Position numbers and translations under genes: made by a program
Shown here: positions 33,592 through 42,444 of the stretch, piece by piece
Position numbering within the stretch: position 1 is the stretch's first letter
How the letters are laid out: each line of letters begins with the position of its first letter
From: Opitutaceae bacterium
Lineage (GTDB): Bacteria > Verrucomicrobiota > Verrucomicrobiia > Opitutales > Opitutaceae
Length of the DNA stretch: 64,000 nt
Reading direction: 5' to 3'
Assembly: GCA_018402455.1 (NCBI GenBank)
Contig: JAGYIG010000002.1
Coordinates: 62,001 to 126,000, forward strand
The notes under the pieces: generated by a model
Databases searched by the model: none
What the model was told of the DNA's origin: nothing
The model's input: the letters and a program-made list of their open reading frames with translations, nothing else

Positions 33592-33993
33592 TCAACCGGC
33601 CCGGAGATTCAGCCCCTTGATGTGGGCACAGCCTGGCACGGCCTTGATTTTGGCGAGGAACATTCGGCGGTTGTTGGAGAGTTCCTGCTTCGCCACCGCG
33701 TTGGACACCATGACCATGAGCCAGCCCGATTTCGTGATTTCCACGACGTGGGAGTAGGCGGCGAGGGTGGGCGTCACCAGCTCGGGCCAGCGATCCCGAA
33801 TCGCCTGCTCGGGGGAAGCCTCATGGCCCAAGTGGTATTTGTTGACGATGGCCTCGATAATATCCGCCGCCGGCTTGGTGGGGCGCTTGAATTGCCGGCG
33901 GGGCTCGGACGTCTCGATGCCGCGGAAGTCACCGATCAGCTCTTCAGCAAGTTTGCTGAACCGGGCGGGAGAGGGTTCGGAGGAGGAGGCCAT
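33592..33993 (-). CDS. DUF721 protein (DciA-like)
   Basis: A 133-residue protein. Residues about 60-125 match DUF721: AIRDRWPELVTPTLAAYSHV followed by GWLMVMVSNAVAKQELSNN and the ending GLNLRAG. DciA is the predicted bacterial loader or operator of the replicative helicase DnaB where no DnaC is present. The N-terminal 55 residues are polar and probably flexible. It is 20 bp downstream of the DUF4838 gene on the same strand, with no obvious functional relationship. Confidence 0.78.
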   Translation of the reverse strand: MASSSEPSPARFSKLAEELIGDFRGIETSEPRRQFKRPTKPAADIIEAIVNKYHLGHEASPEQAIRDRWPELVTPTLAAYSHVVEITKSGWLMVMVSNAVAKQELSNNRRMFLAKIKAVPGCAHIKGLNLRAG

Positions 33994-34013
33994 GGGGGCA
34001 GTGCTGACCCTGG

Positions 34014-36293
34014 TTAGGGTGTCGCAGGGTTCAAGCGTTCCCCGAGGGCGATCCAGGCTTCCTCGATGCGGGTGGCATGGAGGCCGTCGTGGGCGTGGAC
34101 GTGATGATTGGTGGCGGTTTTGACCACCTCGGTTTCGGCTTTGAGGGCGCGAGCGAAGGTCAGGCTGCGCCAGAATTCGGCGCGAGCGAGGTCCAGATCC
34201 CCATCCGCCTCGGCCATCACGGCGCGCGCGACGGCATCGTAGAAAAACACGGTGTTTTCGCCGTAGCGGATTGTTTGGTCGTCGATTTCAACGCGTTGTC
34301 GGATGGGGTCAGGCAGGGAGGTAGCCAGCACCGCATCCATAACGGGCCGCAACCGTTGGAAGGCGGCCACACTCTCGGCGAGGTCGATGCCGTCGTCGAT
34401 CGCCGAGCTGGTTTGTTCGAGCTGGAAATGCTGCCGGTGGAAAAGGGGAAATTCGCGCTCGGTGATCCGCTCGGGCAGGTGATGCCAGTACCGCATTTGG
34501 CGGATGTTGGCCTGGGCGAACTCCAGTTCCCGATAGACTTCCTGCATCTGCCCGGCGACGGGGCCGTAGAGATTGGTGAAGTAGGCGTCGATTTCGGAGG
34601 TGAGGTCGGCGTGAGCGTCCCACAGCTTGCGGGCGAACAGGAAGTTGTTGATCCGTTTGACCCCCAGCAGGCGGGTGTCGGTGTGCATGTAGTGCATGTG
34701 CCGGGCGCCGCCGTCGAAATAGGTCGGGATGTCGCGCTGGATCACGCCCGGATAGATGACGGGCAGCGATTTGTTCACGGACACGTTGAAGTATTCCCCG
34801 ACAAACAACTCACCGCGGTAGTGGCGGTCGGCCCCTTGGGTCCAGCCCTGAAACGCGTCCCAGTGCTCGGTGTTGTATTCGGTACAGGACGGATCGTCGA
34901 TGTCATGAACGTAGCACCGCAAGATGGGGAAGAACGTGCCGATGTTGGCGTCGTAGTCGAAACCCTCCGGCAGGGGCCGGGTCGGGGCGGGCAGGGTCTG
35001 CTGGTAGATCGGAAAGATGATTTTGATCGGGCGCAGGAGCCGACCTTCGGTGATGGCTCGATCCACGGCTTGATCCAGCCCATGGACCATCAGGAGGAGC
35101 CGATCGGTGGGCTCCCCCAGTGCCGAGCAGGGAGCGCACTGGCACCACACGCCATTGTCGATTGACCAGAAATTCAGCGAGTCCACGTCCTGCCATTCGC
35201 CTTCGGCCAACTCGTCCACAATCCGCTCGAAGAGATACGCCATGGGGTGGGGGTTCGAGCTGCACACATTCATCCCATACATGCCCTCAAAGGGCGTGCG
35301 CACTCCAGCCTCGTCCAAACCATACCACTCCGGCCGGGCCTCAAAAAATGACAGCCGACCGTCACCATCCGTATCACCGGAAAACTCCGACTCCGCGGAG
35401 GCGAAGGGATCGGGGGGCAGGTCTTCGTCGCCCGTGAATTGAGGGTGGTCAAATGGGTAGGGCGCGTGGGGATCGAGGTAGTCTTCCCAATAATGGTGAC
35501 CGCCAAAAGTCAGGTGCATGCCGAGTTTCTGGAGAAACGCCCGGTCGGGCTCGGCGATGGACCAAAAATTCATCCGGTTGCGGGCCATCCAGCGATAGAA
35601 CGGCCGGTTGCCCTTATCCTCGCGCACCCAGAATCCCCGCGTGGTAAAATCGGGAGCGGAGAACTCCGGTTGGCTGGGCAGGGGAATCGCCGTGATCAAG
35701 GGCAAGTGGATTTCGTGTTCCTCCGGGCCATACCAACGCACCCCGAGCGACTCCAGATAGGCATAAACACCGTAAAGCACTCCAGTCCGATCAGCGCCCA
35801 CGATCAGCAGGGACTGGTGGAGGGGAATGAGGGCGAAGGCCCCCCGGTGCGTGAGTCGCGAAGCCAGTTCCTCGTGCATCGAATTCAGCTCAGACCACGT
35901 AGAATTGCCCTCGAGCTGTGCGAGGGTGAGCAGATGCAAAACCGTCGTCGCTCCGGCTTCCGGTGCTGAAGTAATGGGAAAGGAGTCGTCGGTGGCGCCG
36001 GCCACGATTTGCTGCAGGTGCTCTTGGAGCTCCACGGCGGCGTAGCCGAGGGTGCAGGCGATGGCTTCGGGGGAGTCTCGATCCTCCCATAAAAGGGTGG
36101 CTTCACCGACGGCCGCCCCCTCGGCTGAGGAGAAGGGCTTGGTATCGACGACGATCACCCCGTCGGGTGTGGCCGCGGCAGGGAGGGCGATCAGGCCGAG
36201 GATGATGCTGGCACCGGGATACTCGAGGGTAGGGTCGGGCGACACGGGAATCATAAGCGCACCCAGTCGAACGTTGCTCGCTTGATGATGCAA
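34014..36293 (-). CDS. DUF4838 protein with alpha-glucuronidase-like N-terminal domain
   Basis: A 759-residue protein, probably exported (hydrophobic SIILGLIALPAAATPDG near residues 29-45, although the N-terminus is unusual and a start near residue 14 is possible). The segment LYGVYAYLESLGVRWYGPEE is the hallmark linking a GH67-type N-terminal domain to DUF4838; later NVCSSNPHPMAYLFERIVDE and NFWSIDNGVWCQCAPCSALG are characteristic of DUF4838. Proteins of this family are common in Verrucomicrobiota and Bacteroidota polysaccharide loci and are believed to be glycosidases, but I know of no settled activity. The CQCAPCS cluster is part of the family pattern. Confidence 0.85.
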   Translation of the reverse strand: MHHQASNVRLGALMIPVSPDPTLEYPGASIILGLIALPAAATPDGVIVVDTKPFSSAEGAAVGEATLLWEDRDSPEAIACTLGYAAVELQEHLQQIVAGATDDSFPITSAPEAGATTVLHLLTLAQLEGNSTWSELNSMHEELASRLTHRGAFALIPLHQSLLIVGADRTGVLYGVYAYLESLGVRWYGPEEHEIHLPLITAIPLPSQPEFSAPDFTTRGFWVREDKGNRPFYRWMARNRMNFWSIAEPDRAFLQKLGMHLTFGGHHYWEDYLDPHAPYPFDHPQFTGDEDLPPDPFASAESEFSGDTDGDGRLSFFEARPEWYGLDEAGVRTPFEGMYGMNVCSSNPHPMAYLFERIVDELAEGEWQDVDSLNFWSIDNGVWCQCAPCSALGEPTDRLLLMVHGLDQAVDRAITEGRLLRPIKIIFPIYQQTLPAPTRPLPEGFDYDANIGTFFPILRCYVHDIDDPSCTEYNTEHWDAFQGWTQGADRHYRGELFVGEYFNVSVNKSLPVIYPGVIQRDIPTYFDGGARHMHYMHTDTRLLGVKRINNFLFARKLWDAHADLTSEIDAYFTNLYGPVAGQMQEVYRELEFAQANIRQMRYWHHLPERITEREFPLFHRQHFQLEQTSSAIDDGIDLAESVAAFQRLRPVMDAVLATSLPDPIRQRVEIDDQTIRYGENTVFFYDAVARAVMAEADGDLDLARAEFWRSLTFARALKAETEVVKTATNHHVHAHDGLHATRIEEAWIALGERLNPATP

Positions 36294-36382
36294 TCCGAGT
36301 TCGCGATTGCCGACTAGATATTACAGATTGACCCGCGATGCAGTTCGCGGGGGCATTAAGTTCAGCGCGGCCGGGCAGGTGC

Positions 36383-36485
36383 GGCCACGTTTTCACGGCG
36401 TTCAAACACGGCTACCGAGCCGGTGGCGAACCGGGCGGATCCGGCGGAGCAGCAAGGGAACCGGGTCAGCGACCCCGGCACCCGT
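36383..36485 (+). repeat. Dispersed intergenic repeat, copy A
   Basis: Two blocks, GGCCACGTTTTCACGGCGTT + CAAACACGGCTACCG (36383-36417) and CAAGGGAACCGGGTCAGCGA + CCCCGGCACCCG (about 36450-36484), reappear in inverse orientation and in the reversed order at 59289-59433. The second block differs in only one base, and the first in five of 35. It sits between the divergent DUF4838 promoter and the 3' end of the ABC exporter gene. Confidence 0.75.
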
Positions 36486-36500
36486 TTTTGCTGCGGGGGG

Positions 36501-38249
36501 CTACTCGGTCGTCGGGGCCGACTGCCGCTCGTAGAGGGTGCGGTAGAGTGGGCTGGACACGATCAATTCAAGGTGGGTCCCCTGGGCCACGATATGCCCC
36601 TGATCAAACACGAGGATCATGGAGGCGTCGCGGATGGTGCTGAACCGATGGGCGATGATCAGCACCGTTTTGCCCACGACGAGTTGGCGCAGGGCCTTCT
36701 GGATTGCCGCTTCGCTTTCGCTGTCGAGCGCACTGGTGGCTTCGTCGAGAATCAAGATGGGAGCGTCGCGCAGGAAGGCGCGGGCAAGCGCGAGACGTTG
36801 GCGCTGACCGCCGGAAAGCGAGGCGCCGCGTTCCCCCACGATGGTTTCATAACCGTGGGGCAGCGCCGTGATGAAGTCATGGGCGTAGGCGGCCTGAGCG
36901 GCGGCCTCAACCTCCTGCTTGGTGGCGCTCGGTCGACTGAGGAGCAGGTTGTGGTAGACGGTGTCGTCGAACAGCACGGACTCTTGGGAGACGATTCCGA
37001 TTTGTTGGCGCAGGTCGGCCAGCGAAACATCGCGCACATCGATATCGTCGATTTTCACCGCGCCGCTGGCAGCTTCGTAAAACCGGGGCACCAGATTCGC
37101 GAAAGTGGACTTGCCGGCTCCGCTGGGACCGACCAGTGCGCAAACGGTGCCGGCGGGGATGTGGACGTCGATGTCCTGCAGCACCGGTTCACCGGGCCGG
37201 TAAGCAAAGGAAACGTGGTCGAGCGTGATGGCGCCGCGCACGTTATCGAACGGCTGAGGCTCAGCCGGATCGGTGATGGCGATGGGTTCGTTCAGCACCA
37301 TCTCGATCCGCTCCAGGGCGGCTTGCCCTTTTTTCAGTTCGTTGTTCAGCCCTCCGAGTTTCTTGATCGGCTCGTAACTGAGGTAGAGCGCGGTGATCAA
37401 AGCCAGGAACGATTCGAGGGGAATCTGCACGCGGTAGGCGTAGATCAGGGTGATGGAGATACCGATGGCGGAGATGATTTCGATCGCGGGATTGAGGGCC
37501 TGTTGGTACTTCACCACCTTCATTTGAAAGCGAACGAGGGCGCCGCTGATGGTGCCGAATTTTTTGATTTCGCGGTCTTCCAAGCTGAAGGCGCGAACCT
37601 CGCGGGAGGCGGAGAGGTTTTCGCTGAAGCGTCCGGTGATGGAACCCAACTCGGCCTGCACCTCCTGGGCGCGACGCACGATTTTTTTGCCGATGAAGCG
37701 GATGGGTAGCACGCAGAGCGGGACCACCGCCAAACACACCAAGACCAAGGCGACGCCCTGTTCATTGAACGCCGTCCAGACCAGAAAACCCAGCGCGCCC
37801 AGCAGCGTGAACGGTTGGCGAATGATTTCGTTGGCCGCGAAGGTGAGGGTGAACTGCAGCTGATTGGTATCAGCCAGCCCCCGAGAAATCAGGTCACCAC
37901 TCGATTGGCGTTGGAGGAACGACAGGGGGAGGCGCTGCAACTTGGCAAAAAAATCCAGTCGGATCCGCTCCAGGACTTTCACGCCCGCGAGCTGCACCAG
38001 ATAAACATTGCCGTAGCCTGCGATACCCCGGACGAGAAAGATCAGGGGCAGCCACGCGGCCACCATCGCGAGCTCCCAATGACTGAGCGTGCCCGCATCG
38101 GCGGCGAAGATCTGGGGAAACACCCATTTCATCATCAGCGGGAGACCAGCCCCGTTGGCGACGCCGTAGATCAGACCGCAAAAAAGGGCGGCAATCAGCG
38201 TGCCCTTGACCGGAATGAGATAGCCGAGGAACGGACGGAAGCGGTTCAT
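36501..38249 (-). CDS. ABC exporter, fused membrane and ATPase domains (MsbA-like)
   Basis: A 582-residue half transporter. Residues 1 to about 310 are the six-helix type IV exporter domain (IPVKGTLIAALFCGLIYGVA, later LQRLPLSFLQRQSSGDLISR). The ATPase has Walker A VGPSGAGKSTFANLV, Q-loop IGIVSQESVLFDDTVYHNLL, signature LSGGQRQRLALARAF, Walker B ILILDEATSALDSE and H-switch IAHRFST. It forms a homodimer in the inner membrane and most likely flips lipid A core or another lipid. Unusually, the start codon overlaps the stop of a PIN toxin gene (ATGA), so its translation may be coupled to a toxin-antitoxin pair. Confidence 0.93.
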   Translation of the reverse strand: MNRFRPFLGYLIPVKGTLIAALFCGLIYGVANGAGLPLMMKWVFPQIFAADAGTLSHWELAMVAAWLPLIFLVRGIAGYGNVYLVQLAGVKVLERIRLDFFAKLQRLPLSFLQRQSSGDLISRGLADTNQLQFTLTFAANEIIRQPFTLLGALGFLVWTAFNEQGVALVLVCLAVVPLCVLPIRFIGKKIVRRAQEVQAELGSITGRFSENLSASREVRAFSLEDREIKKFGTISGALVRFQMKVVKYQQALNPAIEIISAIGISITLIYAYRVQIPLESFLALITALYLSYEPIKKLGGLNNELKKGQAALERIEMVLNEPIAITDPAEPQPFDNVRGAITLDHVSFAYRPGEPVLQDIDVHIPAGTVCALVGPSGAGKSTFANLVPRFYEAASGAVKIDDIDVRDVSLADLRQQIGIVSQESVLFDDTVYHNLLLSRPSATKQEVEAAAQAAYAHDFITALPHGYETIVGERGASLSGGQRQRLALARAFLRDAPILILDEATSALDSESEAAIQKALRQLVVGKTVLIIAHRFSTIRDASMILVFDQGHIVAQGTHLELIVSSPLYRTLYERQSAPTTE

Positions 38250-38671
38250 CGACGCGCCTCTGGGTAGATTAGCGGAATGACCTGACGGCCATTGCGGCGA
38301 TAGCGTAGGAAGTCTGAATCGATCGTCATCACCGTGGCTTTGTCGTAGAGTTCACTCATTCGCACCAAACAGGCATCAGCCAGAGACATGGGAGTATCCC
38401 GGTATTTGTTCAGCAGGGAAAAGACTCCCGAAAGATGAGCGGTCAGGTCGAATTTGAGTTCTACTAATTTACTTTCAACCACCTCGCCCAGCCTACGGTA
38501 ACCGGGATCGATGCCTCCCACCAAAAAGGACGCTTCCGAAAGAACCGGTTCGCAGGTGACCACTGGGCAGGCTACGCGTGATAGCTCGTCAATCGCCCAT
38601 TGATGAAACTTATCGGAGCGATTCATGACCGCGACGAGCGGTCCGGTATCAAGGATGACGAGATTCGCCAT
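38246..38671 (-). CDS. PIN-domain ribonuclease toxin (VapC-type), second pair
   Basis: A 141-residue PIN protein with D8 (VILDTGPLVAVMNRSDK), E46 (EPVLSEASFLV), D99 (MSLADACLVRMSELYDK) and D118/D120 (TIDSDFLRYRR), a complete acidic set. It overlaps the upstream antitoxin by 23 bp and the downstream ABC exporter by four. The family cleaves tRNA or other RNA; the closest-looking group includes the plasmid-type PIN toxins with a short DTGPLVA opening. It is separate in sequence from the VapC at 19.7 kb. Confidence 0.88.
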   Translation of the reverse strand: MANLVILDTGPLVAVMNRSDKFHQWAIDELSRVACPVVTCEPVLSEASFLVGGIDPGYRRLGEVVESKLVELKFDLTAHLSGVFSLLNKYRDTPMSLADACLVRMSELYDKATVMTIDSDFLRYRRNGRQVIPLIYPEARR

Positions 38672-38897
38672 ACCCCTTCATTTCTTTCGAGCGTAACGAC
38701 AGATCTCCAGGGCCATCAAGACATCCGATCAGGTGACCCGCCCGTTCCACGAAGGACATCTTGGTGGAAGCCGAGCTGTGTTCCATTTTATCAAAGGCCT
38801 CCCGCAACACCGCCGATTGGGAGGTGCTCCGTTTCTTCGCCTCACGTTTTAGCCGGGCGTGCTGGCTGGCAGACATTTTGACCGTGACCGTAGGCAT
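38649..38897 (-). CDS. Ribbon-helix-helix-like antitoxin, second pair
   Basis: From the ATG at 38897 an 82-residue product reads MPTVTVKMSASQHARLKREA followed by KKRSTSQSAVLREAFDKM: a short strand then two basic helices, the RHH pattern. The C-terminal half (SFVERAGHLIGCLDGPGDLS) resembles the toxin-binding tail found in antitoxins of this PIN group. The frame is open further upstream but that part overlaps the OppC-like gene antisense-free region and lacks protein character. It probably autoregulates the pair; the promoter lies in the 56 bp before the OppC-like stop. Confidence 0.78.
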   Translation of the reverse strand: MPTVTVKMSASQHARLKREAKKRSTSQSAVLREAFDKMEHSSASTKMSFVERAGHLIGCLDGPGDLSLRSKEMKGYGESRHP

Positions 38898-38953
38898 GAC
38901 TGAATCGGTATTACCTGAGTGGCAGACTGTCAATACACCGATTGAAGCCGTCA

Positions 38954-39868
38954 TCAATCCTTCGACGAACGCACGTCGAGCGCGTCGCGGAGTCCGTCGC
39001 CGAGGAAGTTCAGCGAGAAGAGCGTCAGGGAGAACACGACACCGGGGAACATCAGCAGCCACGGGTATTCCTCCATCTTTTCGGCGCCGTCCTTGATGAG
39101 CACTCCCCACGAGCTCAATGGCGGTTGCACCCCGAGACCAAGGAAGCTCAAGAACGCTTCCAGCAGCATCACGGCCGGAATGGTGAGGGTGGTGTAAACG
39201 ATGATCGGCCCGAGGATGTTGGGGATCATGTGGCGGAAAATGATGCGGCGCTTGCCCAGCCCGAGGGACCGGGCGGCCTCGATGAATTCCATCTTCTTGA
39301 GCGACATGATTTGACCGCGCACGATCCGCGCCATGGTCAGCCATTCGACGGCCCCGATCGCCAGAAACAACAACCAGATATCCCGACCGAAGAACACCAT
39401 CAGCAGGATGACAAAAATCGTGAACGGCAGGGCATACATGATGTCGACGATTCGCATCATGAGGGAGTCAATCTTGCCGCCGAAGAATCCCGCCACGGCC
39501 CCGTAGACCACCCCGATGGTCAGGGCGACGAAAGTCGCGCAGAGGCCCACGCCAATCGAGATGCGTCCGCCGACCAGCAAGCGCACGAGCAAATCGCGAC
39601 CGAGTTGATCCGTGCCCAACCAGTGGGCGGCGCTCGGCGGCGAGAAGGTGTTGTTGAGGTTGTTGTCCTCGTAGCCGTAGGGGCTGAGCCAAGGTCCCAC
39701 GATGCAGGCCACGGCGAGCACGATGAGCACGCTGCCCCCGAAGACGGCGAGTTTGTTTTTGGCCAGTCGGTGCCAGGCATCCTGCCACAGCGACGTGCCC
39801 TGTTCGAGGGCCGCCGCCGGCAGGCCGGCGGGCAGTTTATCAGCGGAGGGGGAGAGCGAGAAAGACAT
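38954..39868 (-). CDS. ABC transporter permease, OppC/DppC-like
   Basis: A 304-residue membrane protein with an N-terminal cytosolic stretch, a first helix at FGGSVLIVLAVACIVGPWLS, the family motif HWLGTDQLGRDLLVRLLVGG and the EAA loop EAARSLGLGKRRIIFRHMIP that contacts the ATPase. It is one of the two permeases of a peptide/nickel-type importer. The OppB-like partner gene precedes it by seven bp. Neither an ATPase nor a solute-binding protein gene is adjacent, since vapBC-like and glycosyltransferase genes flank the pair. Confidence 0.93.
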   Translation of the reverse strand: MSFSLSPSADKLPAGLPAAALEQGTSLWQDAWHRLAKNKLAVFGGSVLIVLAVACIVGPWLSPYGYEDNNLNNTFSPPSAAHWLGTDQLGRDLLVRLLVGGRISIGVGLCATFVALTIGVVYGAVAGFFGGKIDSLMMRIVDIMYALPFTIFVILLMVFFGRDIWLLFLAIGAVEWLTMARIVRGQIMSLKKMEFIEAARSLGLGKRRIIFRHMIPNILGPIIVYTTLTIPAVMLLEAFLSFLGLGVQPPLSSWGVLIKDGAEKMEEYPWLLMFPGVVFSLTLFSLNFLGDGLRDALDVRSSKD

Positions 39869-39875
39869 GGCCGGC

Positions 39876-40793
39876 TTAGTCGAATTTCAGTTTCGGGTTC
39901 AGCCATACCTGCACCACATCGACGACGAGGTTCAGGAAAATGATCAGACTTGCGTAGAGGATGACGGTGCCCAGCACCAAGGTGTAGTCGCGGTTGAAGG
40001 CGCTGTTCACAAATTCGCGGCCGAGACCGGGAATCTGGAAAATGGTTTCGATCACGAAAGAACCGGTCAAAATACCGGCGATGGCCGGTCCGAGAAACGA
40101 CACCACGGGCAGCAGGCCTCCTTTGAGGGCGTGGCGAAAAATGACCCGAAATTCGCTGGCGCCCTTGGCCCGGGCCGTGCGGATGTAGTCTTGATTGAGG
40201 ATCTCCAGCATCCCCCCCCGGGTGAGCCGCGCCACGTAGGCGGAGTAAACCAGACCCAGAGTCGCGGCCGGCAACACCCGGTCATAGCTGGTATACCATC
40301 CCGAGGCGTTGAACCAACCGAGGTGGATGGCAAAAACGAGGACCAGCAGCGGCCCGAGGACAAAGGTGGGGATGCAAATCCCGGTCATGGCGATGGCGGA
40401 TGAAAAATAGTCCAGCCAGGTGTTGCGCTTGACCGCGGCCACGACGCCGAGGGTGATGCCCACCACCAGCGCCACCACCAGCGAGGTCAGCCCCAACTCC
40501 AGCGAAACCGGCAGTTTGTCCGCGATGATCTCATTGACCGTGCGGTTGGGGTATTTGAACGAAGGGCCGAAGTCGCCCTGCAGCAAACTCCCGAGATAGT
40601 CGAAATACTGTTCGTACAGCGGCTTATCGAGACCGTAGTGCGCCTCGAGATTGGCTTTGATTTCCGGACTGACCGCTTTCTCCGACGTGAAGGGGCCGCC
40701 GGGGACGAACCGAATCATGAAGAAAGTCGCCGTGATGATGATCAGTAAAACCGGAATGGTTTCCAATAATCGGCGGGCTATAAATCGAAACAT
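39876..40793 (-). CDS. ABC transporter permease, OppB/DppB-like
   Basis: A 305-residue inner-membrane protein beginning MFRFIARRLLETIPVLLIII, the OppB opening, then FVPGGPF and LGLDKPLYEQYFDYL-like YGLDKPLYEQYFDYLGSLLQ. The EAA loop reads YIRTARAKGASEFRVIFRHA and the ending is VVDVVQVWLNPKLKF. It pairs with the adjacent OppC-like permease to import peptides or related solutes. It is 118 bp downstream of the damaged glycosyltransferase gene and may have its own promoter there. The binding protein and ATPases must be encoded elsewhere. Confidence 0.94.
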   Translation of the reverse strand: MFRFIARRLLETIPVLLIIITATFFMIRFVPGGPFTSEKAVSPEIKANLEAHYGLDKPLYEQYFDYLGSLLQGDFGPSFKYPNRTVNEIIADKLPVSLELGLTSLVVALVVGITLGVVAAVKRNTWLDYFSSAIAMTGICIPTFVLGPLLVLVFAIHLGWFNASGWYTSYDRVLPAATLGLVYSAYVARLTRGGMLEILNQDYIRTARAKGASEFRVIFRHALKGGLLPVVSFLGPAIAGILTGSFVIETIFQIPGLGREFVNSAFNRDYTLVLGTVILYASLIIFLNLVVDVVQVWLNPKLKFD

Positions 40794-40911
40794 GGGCGAA
40801 GTAAGGACGAACCCGGTTGGGGCGGAATCCCCCCGGAGAGTGGTTCAGAGGCTGGTCCGGCTTTGCTCCCACCAAAAGCACAAAAACCACCAAACGGGCT
40901 CAATATCGGAG

Positions 40912-42412
40912 TTATTTACCGCCTTTGCCCAACAGGGCCACGGGGATCGTGGCCAAGAGGATTTTGAGGTCCAGACCCAGGCTCCATTGATCGATGTAAG
41001 CCAGATCCAACCGCACCCAGTCAGCGAAATCCGCCAGATCACTCCGGCCACTGATTTGCCAAAGTCCGGTGATGCCGGGCTTGACGCTCAGGCGCCGCCG
41101 ATCGTCGCCTTCCGCGATCGCTTGAACCTCAGGCAGGGGAAGGGGGCGAGGCCCCACCAAACTCATTTCACCGCGCAAAACGTTCCACAGTTGCGGTAAC
41201 TCATCCAAGCTGTGTCGGCGCAGAAATTGGCCCAGCGGCGTCACCCGCGGGTCGTGGGACATTTTGAAGGCGGGGCCCTGCAGGTCGCCTTTTGGGCGGC
41301 GATCGGCCCGTTCCGCCCTGCCCCCAGCCATGGTGCGAATTTGAGCATGGTAAACGCCCGCCCGTTGCGCCCGCCGCGTGGCTGGCAAACAGCACCCGGT
41401 CCGCGCGATGCTGTCAGTTTGATCGCCAGCGCGATCAAGCCCATCAGGGGCAGCGTCATTCGAGCAGGACGACGGGCCTCGGCAATCACCTGTTTGATCG
41501 CGAGTCCCGGGCGGCCGCCTGAGGACGTGCACATGCAGCACGGCTCACCGCCGAAGTCGTCGACCGAGGTGCGCCACGGGACCAGCGGCACGCCCGTGCG
41601 CACCAACAGCTCCGCCCCTTTGCGTTCCACCACCTCCAGCAGCGCCGCATGCGCTCCGTTTCCTGTGCCGCGGATATCGGCAATCACCGCGTCGATCGAT
41701 TCGTGGTGTGCGCGAGGTGTTCCAGTTCCCCAGCCACCTGGCTGGATCCAGGGATGCGATGGTGGCGGAGGGATTCCCTGCCCATCCCGGTGAGCGCCGC
41801 CCGCGCCTGTTGGGTCTCCTCGGCGGTGCCGAGCCAGAGCACCCGGTGCTGCCAGCGCGTCTGGCCCCCGCACCACATCGCACGATTTCATGCCGCAGAC
41901 AGACCAAAACCGCCGAGGCAACACTAGAATGATGACCGGAACGGGCAATTCCTCCCGCAGAAAGAACATCATCAAAATCGTGCCCAAACGATGAACAGGC
42001 TGGCCCGCACCGCCACCATGACCACCCCCAGTCGGGAAGTGAGTCGGGAAGAAGATAGAATCCCTGCGCGGTCAGCACGGATCGGTGCGAAGATGGCAAT
42101 CCACGGAAACAACCACCAATAAACGGACAGGTCTTCGAGGGGTGCGCGGGTTTAGCCAACCGGCCGCTTTAATGCGATAAAATACGCCAACGCCAAAGCC
42201 AGCACGAACAAATCCACCGTCGGCCGTCCGCCGAGCAGGGTGCGTGGGTCTGCGGGATGCGTCAGCATAAGTAAGGGGGGCGTAGCAAAGGCGATGAGGA
42301 AAAATCTGCCCTGGAGCAAGGGAGTTGGCGCGGACGGGGCCGTTGATGGCCACGCGACCCGCAACCGCAGCCACCCGCGCCCGCCGGGCCAGGCCCCCCG
42401 CCAGTTTGTCAT
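40912..42412 (-). pseudogene. Exopolysaccharide polyprenyl glycosylphosphotransferase, frame-disrupted
   Basis: The C-terminal 100 residues are intact: [50 protein letters not shown] and YIDQWSLGLDLKIL, the PglC/WcaJ catalytic core that transfers a phosphosugar to undecaprenyl phosphate. Upstream parts are in other frames: PLMGLIALAIKLT with [36 protein letters not shown] and RVLWLGTAEETQQARAAL. Three or more small indels are needed to join them. Hydrophobic segments (VDLFVLALALAYFIALK near 42180-42240) suggest that the N-terminal membrane part extends to about 42412, just below a 19-bp palindrome; that part is less certain. It would initiate exopolysaccharide synthesis if intact. Confidence 0.72.
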
Positions 42413-42425
42413 CTAGGAGATGACA
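42407..42425. repeat. 19-bp palindromic repeat, copy 4
   Basis: Perfectly identical to the three copies at 2.2-2.8 kb although 40 kb away. The right flank is AAACCTGCGGG rather than AAACGGC, so the strict identity ends with AAAC. It lies in the 32-bp gap between the aldo/keto reductase stop and the glycosyltransferase remnant. Confidence 0.95.
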
Positions 42426-42444
42426 AACCTGCGGGGGGGTGGGG

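Noticed and set aside
36423-37709. Long plus-strand open frame of 428 codons
   Set aside because: It is antisense to the MsbA-like exporter, which has every expected ABC motif; the plus frame is Gly/Asp/Val-rich without motifs, typical of the complement of a GC-rich gene.
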